A stretch of 13,074 nt of DNA, taken from Clostridia bacterium (GTDB lineage Bacteria > Bacillota > Clostridia > Peptostreptococcales > Anaerovoracaceae). Shown here in pieces: positions 7,421 to 13,074 of this stretch. The stretch is taken from contig CAAEEE010000407.1 of assembly GCA_900754805.1 (NCBI GenBank), positions 1 through 13,074 of the forward strand, in the 5' to 3' direction. Below the pieces are notes generated by a model. The model ran no database searches and was not told the origin of the DNA. It was given only the letters and a program-made list of their open reading frames with translations. The position numbers were made by a program, and so were the translations under genes. Each line of letters opens with the position of its first letter. The stretch's first letter is position 1.

Positions 7421-10400
7421 ATGCTAAATATAACATCTATTATTGAAAATACCATAAATCGGACTGAAAAGCAGGATTCTAATCTTTATTTACAAACAAA
7501 AAAAGATGAATTAGCAATTCAGATTTGGAGAAAATATGCTACTGGGAATTCTTCAAGTTCTTTGTTAGAACACGCGTTAAAAAATGAGGGACTTAGCTTT
7601 GACGAAGTAACATCAAAGGTTAAAATCAAAGAACTTGAAGTTGCCATTCATAGCAAGGAGAATTTATGGGTTTATGATATTCAAGCAATCATGGAAAGAT
7701 ATCATCGGACCGACAAAACGGTTCTACTAAATTCAAGTGAAATGTCGATAACGCAAATTTGTCTATTACCTTTTATTGAATATATGCAGGAGAAAAGTGA
7801 AAAATACATTTATAATGCTGAAATCAAACACATCTCGAAACAAGCAGTCAAAGAATATGCATATTTACTACTGAATCATCTGGTTTTTGTTGCTGATGAT
7901 ACTCTTTTGACTTGCGCAAGAAGTTATGAAAAAACAATGGATGTCCTTTATTGGAGAGATGTTCCAATTAAAAAAAGCAAATTGAGTTTTATTCATTGGT
8001 TCTATAGTGAAGGAATTATACAAATGTTTAATACATATCCTTTGCTATTAAAAAAACTAATTACATTTACAGAAACGCATTTCAAAAATTTTTGCGCATT
8101 TGTTGACAATTTCCAGAGAGATAGAGAACTAATCGCGGATAAATTTTCCATCCCCCTAAGAGAGGTAAAAATCCGACATATTTCGGGAAATCTGTCGGAT
8201 TCACATCATGGGGGGAAAACTGTTATGCGACTCGAGATGAGTTCTAAAGTTCTATATTATAAGCCTCGTAGTTTGGCCGTGGATGATGCATGGATATCTT
8301 TCATAAGTAAATTATCTATGCATAATTTCCCCACTCAATTGTATGCACCTACGACTTTGAATATGGGAGACTATGGGTATGTGCAAGAAATCAAGTATTG
8401 TGAAAGCATGTCAGAGCAAGGGTTGCATAAATATTATCGTAATGCTGGAGGATTGTGCTGCATAGTATCAATGCTTGGAGGTTCGGATTTTCACCACGAA
8501 AATATTATTGCATATGGGAAGATTCCGGTTTTAGTGGATGTAGAAACCATTATTACTCCAAAACCTGCGTCTTTTTATGGATTGACCGAAATTAATAAAA
8601 ATCAAGGAGTCGCTACGCATGTTGGGCGAACCTTGATGCTTCAGCACTGGGTGGGGAAGACGCTATCGTCATCTCAGGATATTGGAGGATTTACTTCAGA
8701 AGAAACAAAACAACAAAATATACCAATTATTGAAAAGTCGATAAAAAAAGGAGCGGAATATTATATTGATGATTTCGTTGAGGGGTTTCAGAACGCATAT
8801 GATTTTTTCCTCAAACAAAAAAACATTATTCAAAAAGAAGGATGGCTAAATGTTTTTGCACAATGCACCTTCAGATATGTTTTTAGGCGAACAGCCTTAT
8901 ATTATTCTTTAATCAAGCACTTTTACAGTGCAACATTTATGCGTGATGCAATGTACTTTGAAGGTGCGTTAAGCCGTTTTGGCGCAGGACTTTTATTAAA
9001 TTTTGATAAAGCTGATGCAAAAAAGCTTTGGAACATTGTGCTTGAGGAAAAAAGGAGCGCGCGACAAGGAGATATTCCGTATTTTATCTGTCAAGGCAAC
9101 AGTAAAGCCCTCTTTACTATTAATGGATTATGTGTGGATAATTTTTTTGAAGCTTCCCCTGTTGAATTAGCATCCCGAAATCTTTTATTGATGAGCAAAG
9201 AAAATGAGTATAGAGAAGTTCACTATATTAAGTTGGATTTAAATACGTGTTTTACTCAGAAACAATTTTCTAATAATACGCCGTTGCTCTCTTATCAGAA
9301 AATTAATAGGAGTCCCATGGCACTTAAAAAAATTTTTGATTTACAGTTAATCGAAGAAATAGGGAATCTTATAGATAAAATTAACGAGTTTGAGATGGCG
9401 GAGTGCGCATTTGACTATTATGCGCCTGTGCGAAACAGAAAAAATACAAGATATAATATAGAAGTATTGCCAACCGATATATATTCGGGTTCGTTAGGCA
9501 TCTTAGTCGTTCAAGCGGCCTATGCAAATTTATCCAATGATAGAAAATTACGAAAAGCCGTTCTTGCTAAGATTGCGAAAATATGTGTTGAGGAATTTTG
9601 TGCCGGAAGATATGCATCGTCTTTGAATTTAAGCTATTCACAAGGGATATCAGGACTTGTGCAGGCAGCGATTTTGATAGTTGATATTCTAGGGGACGAT
9701 AGGCTGCTTAAAATGGTTTCAAAGGTTGTGCTGGAGATTCCACAAGAACATTTGACCAGAATGACAGAATTTGATTTTTTCGGTGGTTTATCAGGTGTCT
9801 TATATTACTTTTCGAAGTTGCATCAAATTCAACCAAATGAAAAAATAAGGGAGAAAATCATTTTGTTGTCCAATGAATTATTGAAACGAGCGACAATCAA
9901 CGAAAGTGGACAACTTCTTTGGAAGACGGAAAATGAGTATAGACCGCTTGTGGGGCTTGCACATGGACAAAGCGGCATTGGAATAGCTTTTTTAGAATCT
10001 TGGAAAATTACGGAAGAACCTAAATTGTACGAAACCGCGCAGGCTTTATTTAAGTATGAAAAAGCTTGTTTCTCCAAGGAAGAAAATAACTGGTTCGATT
10101 ACAGAAAATTTGATGTTAAACTCCGCGATTTTGCCGGGGATAGGATATATAAACCACGGTTCATGCACGGATATTGCTCTGGTGCACCAGGCATTGGGAT
10201 TTCTAGAATCATCGCGTCGCGTCAGACAAATTCGCAGATGTATGAGTCAGATATCGACAAGGTTATAGAATTTTGCAAAAAGGAAGAGATTATTGGAAAT
10301 GATTCCTTGTGCTGCGGAAGCTGTGCGTGGATTGATTTCCTTATTGAAGCTGCGCAATACTATAACGATCCTAAGCTACTCGCCCATGCAAAGTCCATTT

Positions 10401-10555
10401 GCGCTGGAATTATACCTAAAAATAGTGGAGTAGATTATATTCTTTCTAATATAAACGGAACATATGATATTTCTTTATTTAAAGGATATAGTGGAATTGC
10501 ATATCAATTCATGCGAGTGCTGAGTCCACAGGAGATTCCGTCAGTAATTATATGA
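7421..10555 (+). CDS. lanM: Class II lanthipeptide synthetase (LanM), CCG zinc-site type
   Basis: A 1044-aa bifunctional enzyme that dehydrates Ser/Thr of the precursor by phosphorylation and elimination, then adds Cys thiols to form (methyl)lanthionine rings in the cytosol. I chose the ATG at 7421, 7 bases after AGGA; the ATG at 7415 lies too close to it. In the N-terminal dehydratase, DSHHGGK (from D260), KPRSL, D356-F-H358-H-E-N361, D373 in VLVDVET, and R485 with T491 six residues on match the catalytic set known from CylM (D347-x-H349-x-x-N352, D364, R506, T512). The C-terminal LanC-like cyclase has GLAHGQSGIG (H848), YCSGAPGIG (C919) and LCCGSCA (C964, C965), plus a last FKGYSGIAY. The zinc ligands are thus Cys-Cys-Cys, as in ProcM, not Cys-Cys-His. 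Length is normal for LanM and no break is seen. It is paired with the precursor just upstream. Confidence 0.96.
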   Translation: MLNITSIIENTINRTEKQDSNLYLQTKKDELAIQIWRKYATGNSSSSLLEHALKNEGLSFDEVTSKVKIKELEVAIHSKENLWVYDIQAIMERYHRTDKTVLLNSSEMSITQICLLPFIEYMQEKSEKYIYNAEIKHISKQAVKEYAYLLLNHLVFVADDTLLTCARSYEKTMDVLYWRDVPIKKSKLSFIHWFYSEGIIQMFNTYPLLLKKLITFTETHFKNFCAFVDNFQRDRELIADKFSIPLREVKIRHISGNLSDSHHGGKTVMRLEMSSKVLYYKPRSLAVDDAWISFISKLSMHNFPTQLYAPTTLNMGDYGYVQEIKYCESMSEQGLHKYYRNAGGLCCIVSMLGGSDFHHENIIAYGKIPVLVDVETIITPKPASFYGLTEINKNQGVATHVGRTLMLQHWVGKTLSSSQDIGGFTSEETKQQNIPIIEKSIKKGAEYYIDDFVEGFQNAYDFFLKQKNIIQKEGWLNVFAQCTFRYVFRRTALYYSLIKHFYSATFMRDAMYFEGALSRFGAGLLLNFDKADAKKLWNIVLEEKRSARQGDIPYFICQGNSKALFTINGLCVDNFFEASPVELASRNLLLMSKENEYREVHYIKLDLNTCFTQKQFSNNTPLLSYQKINRSPMALKKIFDLQLIEEIGNLIDKINEFEMAECAFDYYAPVRNRKNTRYNIEVLPTDIYSGSLGILVVQAAYANLSNDRKLRKAVLAKIAKICVEEFCAGRYASSLNLSYSQGISGLVQAAILIVDILGDDRLLKMVSKVVLEIPQEHLTRMTEFDFFGGLSGVLYYFSKLHQIQPNEKIREKIILLSNELLKRATINESGQLLWKTENEYRPLVGLAHGQSGIGIAFLESWKITEEPKLYETAQALFKYEKACFSKEENNWFDYRKFDVKLRDFAGDRIYKPRFMHGYCSGAPGIGISRIIASRQTNSQMYESDIDKVIEFCKKEEIIGNDSLCCGSCAWIDFLIEAAQYYNDPKLLAHAKSICAGIIPKNSGVDYILSNINGTYDISLFKGYSGIAYQFMRVLSPQEIPSVII

Positions 10556-10576
10556 CATGGGAAATCGTTCTCAGGG

Positions 10577-10777
10577 ATGAAGACAAAGGATATTGAAGTG
10601 GCGCAGTATTCGTTTGAAGAAATGTATAACTGGTATGGTCTTGCTGAAAGTGTCGGGTATGCCAGCCTCACAAGCAGGACACAACTTAACGAATTACAAT
10701 GGATGATTGAGTCAGAAGTTCAAAAGTTGCCACATATTAAATACAATGCTGTTTTTTTGGTAAAGATGTTCCAGTAA
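10577..10777 (+). CDS. Small ORF, 66 aa, possibly 5' part of a frameshifted gene
   Basis: The frame begins at ATG 10577, 21 bases after the LanM stop, with AGGG almost touching the start codon; initiation is uncertain. The product begins MKTKDIEVAQYSFEEMYNWY, looks protein-like and helical (ESVGYASLTSRTQLNELQWM), and is not recognised. It runs through a seven-T tract (10752-10758) just before its stop. With one more T the frame would read on as FFGKDVPVSA, and after a second shift near 10782 a third frame would read ENAITIEANMVKKGGCII to a TGA at 10848-10850 that overlaps the ATG of the next gene. This suggests a decayed gene, a programmed shift or sequencing indels. It could also simply be a short ORF. 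There are no membrane or signal features. Confidence 0.45.
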   Translation: MKTKDIEVAQYSFEEMYNWYGLAESVGYASLTSRTQLNELQWMIESEVQKLPHIKYNAVFLVKMFQ

Positions 10778-10846
10778 GTGCATAATTCCTGCAGAAAACG
10801 CAATTACGATTGAAGCAAATATGGTGAAAAAAGGAGGGTGCATTAT

Positions 10847-11044
10847 ATGAAAAATAGCATAAAAAGGATTCCCTATGGGGAATTCCGTATGGCAGAAAAG
10901 TGTTACATCTGTAGGGGTACGGGAGTTGATATTTGTCCCGTATGTAATGGGAACCAAATATTCAATGGTAAGACTTGTACAGAATGTGATGGCAGAGGTG
11001 CGGTCAAATGCTATGCCTGCGGTGGGAAAGGAATTGTCGACTAA
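10847..11044 (+). CDS. Small DnaJ-type CxxCxGxG zinc-binding protein
   Basis: A 65-aa protein; ATG 10847 has AGGAGGG 8 bases upstream. An in-frame GTG at 10838 overlaps that site and is rejected. Four CxxC knuckles fill the protein: CYICRGTG (C19, C22), CPVCNGNQ (C30, C33), CTECDGRG (C44, C47) and CYACGGKG (C55, C58). This is the pattern of the cysteine-rich domain of DnaJ, which binds two zinc ions and helps hold unfolded or client protein; there is no J-domain here. The second repeat lacks the final glycine. Small stand-alone proteins of this type probably serve as zinc-dependent folding or handling factors, but the role is inference. A second zinc protein and a JAMM protein follow on the same strand with short gaps, suggesting one unit. 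Confidence 0.85.
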   Translation: MKNSIKRIPYGEFRMAEKCYICRGTGVDICPVCNGNQIFNGKTCTECDGRGAVKCYACGGKGIVD

Positions 11045-11090
11045 ATAGCTATTATCAAATATACTACTTAATGAAAAGGAGAATGATGCA

Positions 11091-11267
11091 ATGAAGAAAA
11101 TAATCGTTAGATCAATTAAAGAAGAAAAACTTTTAATTCCCGCTGGACATTTTGCAAGCGATTGGTTCAAATGTTCAAATTGCGGTTTTGAGGAGCGTAA
11201 ACGGATTGGCTCTTGGCAGAACACTTCTACTTGTACTCGGTGCGGTGGTACCGCATATCGTCAGTAA
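11091..11267 (+). CDS. Small zinc-ribbon protein, 58 aa
   Basis: The ATG at 11091 has AAGGAG 9 bases upstream, and the frame encodes 58 residues starting MKKIIVRSIKEEKLLIPAGH. The second half is a zinc ribbon: C28 and C31 in FKCSNCGFEER, and C48 and C51 in TCTRCGGTAYRQ, with a 16-residue span between the pairs. The N-terminal 25 residues may be a short strand or a partner-binding segment. The gene overlaps, in another frame, the 5' part of a longer open frame that belongs to the JAMM gene; the clear ribosome site and the paired CxxC motifs show this frame is the coding one here. Its TAA is one base before the GTG start of the JAMM gene, so the two are probably translationally coupled. The partner (nucleic acid or protein) is unknown. 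Confidence 0.85.
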   Translation: MKKIIVRSIKEEKLLIPAGHFASDWFKCSNCGFEERKRIGSWQNTSTCTRCGGTAYRQ

Positions 11268-11268
11268 G

Positions 11269-11799
11269 GTGTATTGCACTATTTCAAGGAGAGCACAGAC
11301 TGTTATCGAAATTGAGTTGAGCCGTTTCCCCAATACAGAAACAGGCGGGTTACTGTTAGGATATTCTGAGCCGGGAGGAGTTCACGTTTTAGAAGCTACA
11401 GATAGCGGTTATCAGGATGTGCTTCATGAGATTGGATGCTTTCAGTATGACATTGCTTATGAGGAACATTTATGTAACCTTATTAGTCAACTTTATCAGC
11501 CACCATTACAGCTGATCGGCGTTTGGCATAAACATAACTCTGTACATTCTAATAATGTCATTCCATTTTCTAGAGCTGATGAAAATATGCACCGTCAACT
11601 TATGAAAAACGACAGCAGATGTATCTCTATTCTATTTGAAAAAAGCGGTAGAGCGAGCGCAAGTGTTCGATATAAATCCAGTGTATTTCTGCTATCTGCC
11701 AGCGGTGAACATAAAAATATTACAAGTTCCACGATGTGGGGCGAGCACTTGGACAATGAATTTTATTTCAAAACATATCAAATAATGGCCGATTCATAA
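11269..11799 (+). CDS. JAMM/MPN (Prok-JAB-like) metalloprotease domain protein
   Basis: A 176-aa protein. I place the start at GTG 11269, one base after the zinc-ribbon stop (TAAGGTG), because the region upstream is coding in another frame and the product then opens MYCTISRRAQTVIEIELSRF, as JAB domains normally do. An ATG at 11152 in the same frame would override the zinc-ribbon gene. The JAMM motif is present: Glu24 in ETGGLLLGY, His87 and His89 in GVWHKHN, Ser101 and Asp104 in FSRAD. The spacing from the second His to Asp is 14 residues, against 10 in the classical HxHx10D motif, so there is an insertion (SVHSNN region) and activity is likely but not certain. JAMM enzymes are zinc isopeptidases or peptidases that cut after ubiquitin-like or sulfur-carrier-like tails. 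No E1, E2 or ubiquitin-like gene was recognised here. Confidence 0.82.
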   Translation: MYCTISRRAQTVIEIELSRFPNTETGGLLLGYSEPGGVHVLEATDSGYQDVLHEIGCFQYDIAYEEHLCNLISQLYQPPLQLIGVWHKHNSVHSNNVIPFSRADENMHRQLMKNDSRCISILFEKSGRASASVRYKSSVFLLSASGEHKNITSSTMWGEHLDNEFYFKTYQIMADS

Positions 11800-11894
11800 T
11801 AAATAAAAAGCTGTCGAACACAGTTGCATTTGAGACCGTTTCAAGTTTTGTGTAAACCTGAAAACTGATATAAGAACAGTAAATAGTTGTGAAT
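11800..11894. other. Intergenic stretch between convergent genes, nothing recognised
   Basis: The gap between the JAMM stop and the convergent hairpin is AT-rich and has no ORF with a ribosome site. Short complementary words (CTGT/ACAG near 11812-11824, GTTTT/AAAAC around 11844-11864) are too short to call structures. Confidence 0.5.
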
Positions 11895-11923
11895 GGGCAG
11901 AGTCGGTTTTTCGACCTCTGCCC
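11895..11923. terminator. Strong hairpin between convergent genes (terminator-like)
   Basis: GGGCAGAG (11895-11902) pairs perfectly with CTCTGCCC (11916-11923); the inner TCG/CGA pairs extend the stem past a one-base bulge, with a six-base T-rich loop. It lies 12 bases past the minus-strand stop at 11936 and 95 bases past the plus-strand JAMM gene. Neither side has a good T-run, so it may end or protect transcripts rather than be a classical intrinsic terminator. Confidence 0.5.
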
Positions 11924-11935
11924 CTGTTATCAGGC

Positions 11936-12817
11936 TCACCGCAGCAAAAACTCATACTCTTTCCGGATACGCTGCTTTTCTTTATGGATTTCCTTTGAAA
12001 GATGCGATGTCAGTTTGCTCAGATCCATATACTCAATATGGTTGCGGAAGTCGTTGTAGTTAATTTTGAAATTTTTGAAGTCGAAATTCATATTCTGGTT
12101 TGTGTCAGAGATGTCGATGTTGAATTCGTTTACAAATTTTGTGATTGTGTCACGGACAATATCTTCGGGTGTCTCAGTGCAGAGCAAATGTACAAATCTC
12201 TGCGTTTTATTGGCTTTATTGTCCGCCAAATTGTTCAAGAAGCCGATATAAGCTACAGAAACAGGCTTGGCGGTCAGTTCATCAACCAACAATGCCTTTA
12301 GGAGTTGTTGAAAAGCAAATCCGAAGAGAACATCCTCTTCAATATTTTCCCCAGAAGGGAGAATGTCGCCAAGGACTTTATCGGAGGCATCGTCATCGTA
12401 AATCGGACGATCAAGGCTGTCCGGGATATGGCGCTTGAACGAATCCAAGAGGATGTTTTTTTGAACGAAATCGTGGATATTACCTTCCCAGAACGAGCGG
12501 TTCTTTTTAAAAATTACATTCAGACGAATATTTCCCTCATTTTTCCCCTGCTTGATTACTGCGAAGAGTTTACCGAATGCCTCCAAACACAAATCCGCCG
12601 CAATATCATGACCCAAGATCTTTTCCAAACTTCGCAGAAGAGAGGCGTTTGAGCATGTGGTGAACACATTATCCCGTAAAAAACGATAGAGTGCCTCTGA
12701 AAAGCTCTCAAAAATTTCGCTCTTTTTAACATCTTCCACAGTGTAAGAGTTCCTTGCAATAACATCAAAGTAGTATCCCAGTTCTTTTGCATTGTTTTCT
12801 TTCATGACCTTATCCAT
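11936..12817 (-). CDS. Unrecognised 293-aa protein, faint sigma-factor-like motif
   Basis: I place the start at the ATG at 12817 because AGGAG lies 11 bases before it on the minus strand; a start at 12898 in the same frame would lie in the upstream terminator hairpin. The product is acidic to neutral, mostly helical, with no membrane segment or signal peptide. No family is recognised with confidence. A central stretch, SLDRPIYDDDASDKVLGDIL followed by PSGENIEEDV, is reminiscent of the region-3 linker of sigma-70 factors (SLDxPxGEDxD...LGDxIPD...PEE). The preceding part (AFGKLFAVIKQGKNEGNIRL) could be a divergent region 2. No clear helix-turn-helix of region 4 is seen after it. The C-terminus is charged and coiled-coil-like (HLSKEIHKEKQRIRKEYEFLLR). 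An RNA-polymerase-associated role is a weak inference; otherwise hypothetical. It runs opposite to all genes to its left. Confidence 0.8.
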   Translation of the reverse strand: MDKVMKENNAKELGYYFDVIARNSYTVEDVKKSEIFESFSEALYRFLRDNVFTTCSNASLLRSLEKILGHDIAADLCLEAFGKLFAVIKQGKNEGNIRLNVIFKKNRSFWEGNIHDFVQKNILLDSFKRHIPDSLDRPIYDDDASDKVLGDILPSGENIEEDVLFGFAFQQLLKALLVDELTAKPVSVAYIGFLNNLADNKANKTQRFVHLLCTETPEDIVRDTITKFVNEFNIDISDTNQNMNFDFKNFKINYNDFRNHIEYMDLSKLTSHLSKEIHKEKQRIRKEYEFLLR

Positions 12818-12860
12818 CGTATTTTTGCTCCTTTTCTTTTGTTTTCGTATATTTAGCATA

Positions 12861-12899
12861 AAACAAAAAAAGTGACTGCGAATTTTCATTCGAGTCACT
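12861..12899 (-). terminator. Rho-independent terminator on the minus strand
   Basis: Read on the minus strand, AGTGACTCGAA (from 12899) pairs with TTCGCAGTCACT (ending 12871) around a six-base TGAAAA loop with one bulge, followed by TTTTTTGTTT. It lies 52 bases past the stop of the partial minus-strand gene at the right edge, so it most likely ends that transcript. Because it also sits directly before the 293-aa gene, a leader or attenuator role is possible. Confidence 0.75.
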
Positions 12900-12918
12900 T
12901 CGGAGTCACGATTGTCAC
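12894..12918 (-). repeat. Three close GTGAC repeats upstream of the 293-aa gene
   Basis: On the minus strand GTGAC occurs at 12918-12914, 12909-12905 and 12898-12894, start-to-start steps of 9 and 11 bases. The last copy is also one arm of the terminator stem. They could be a binding site for a regulator of the downstream gene, but a five-base word repeated three times may be chance. Confidence 0.3.
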
Positions 12919-12950
12919 TATTTCAGTAAAAGTTACAATTTGTATTTTGC

Positions 12951-13073
12951 TTAGTATTTCTTTTCTTTAAGGATATCCTCGAGGAGTTCCTCAAAGTGCG
13001 TCCCGGTATCATCAAAATATGTCCGGTAAAGTTTTTTACAGCTATTAAGGTGTTTAATGAGACTATAACCATT
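12951..13073 (-). CDS. C-terminal end of a minus-strand gene, cut by the window
   Basis: The minus strand is open from the window edge (codon 13073-13071) to a TAA at 12953-12951, giving 40 residues that start NGYSLIKHLNSCKKLYRTYF and end EELLEDILKEKKY. The composition is protein-like, with a basic then an acidic amphipathic helix, and a well-formed terminator follows 52 bases after the stop; both support a real gene end. No family can be assigned from so short a piece. The 293-aa gene lies downstream on the same strand, beyond the terminator. Confidence 0.6.
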   Translation of the reverse strand, partial: NGYSLIKHLNSCKKLYRTYFDDTGTHFEELLEDILKEKKY

Positions 13074-13074
13074 A

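Noticed and set aside
10712..11224. 170-residue open frame on the minus strand
   Set aside because: It lies antisense to the small zinc-protein genes and has no ribosome site; its hydrophobic look comes from reading their codons in reverse.
11152..11268. ATG 11152 as start of the JAMM protein
   Set aside because: The stretch codes for the zinc ribbon in another frame, with its own ribosome site and CxxC pairs; the translated extension does not look like a JAB N-terminus.
10577..11799. Bacterial ubiquitin-like conjugation operon
   Set aside because: Only the JAMM component is recognisable; no E1, E2 or beta-grasp ubiquitin-like protein can be seen in the window.
11828..11868. GTTTC...AAAAC pattern resembling part of a CRISPR repeat or tracr-like RNA
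   Set aside because: Only one copy, no spacer pattern, no cas genes in the window.
12305..12652. 115-residue plus-strand frame opposite the 293-aa gene
   Set aside because: Shadow of the minus-strand gene; no ribosome site and no recognisable motif.
12818..12898. 27-residue longer N-terminus for the 293-aa minus-strand protein
   Set aside because: Its start codon is in the terminator stem and the encoded stretch runs through the T-run; ATG 12817 has an AGGAG site.

Overview
The window looks like chromosomal DNA of a low-to-moderate GC, Gram-positive gut-type Clostridia (Lachnospiraceae or Oscillospiraceae-like). The support is the strong AGGAGG-type ribosome binding sites, the Sel1-repeat, CFI-box and transglutaminase-like membrane proteins familiar from such genomes, and the short intergenic gaps. 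No rRNA, tRNA, CRISPR array or insertion sequence was seen. The assignment is by inspection only.

Left part (1-1289, + strand): the 3' part of a Ycf46-like AAA+ ATPase, then an unrecognised 162-residue protein with a cysteine-rich C-terminus. A 142-base gap follows. It holds an exact 12-bp direct repeat with a 21-bp period and a TATAAT box, which looks like an activator-dependent promoter.

Middle part (1432-7091, + strand): a five-gene run consisting of a 55-aa helical protein, a membrane-anchored Sel1-repeat protein, a 59-aa protein, a membrane-anchored transglutaminase-like protein with an intact Cys-His-Asp triad, and a large Sel1-repeat protein ending in a CFI-box-like C-terminal domain. 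The genes are close-packed and probably form one operon of cell-envelope-facing and scaffold-like proteins.

Lanthipeptide locus (7092-10555, + strand): a 42-aa precursor whose C-terminus holds five cysteines and ends in CCC, an intergenic hairpin with a T-run (attenuator), and a full-length class II lanthipeptide synthetase (LanM). The dehydratase residues are complete. The cyclase has the Cys-Cys-Gly type of zinc site, three cysteines as in ProcM, instead of the common Cys-His-Gly. No transporter, leader peptidase or immunity gene is in the window, and the leader lacks a double-glycine-type cleavage site.

Right part: a + strand set of small genes (10577-11799): an apparently frameshifted small ORF, a 65-aa DnaJ-type CxxCxGxG zinc protein, a 58-aa zinc ribbon that lies in another frame under the 5' part of a longer ORF, and a JAMM/MPN metalloprotease-like protein whose start is coupled to the zinc ribbon stop. 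After a convergent hairpin come a minus-strand 293-aa protein with a faint sigma-factor-like motif, a minus-strand terminator, and the C-terminal 40 codons of another minus-strand gene cut by the window edge.

The best candidates for an undescribed system are the lanthipeptide pair with its unusual precursor next to the Sel1/transglutaminase/CFI-box operon, and the small-zinc-protein plus JAMM module downstream.
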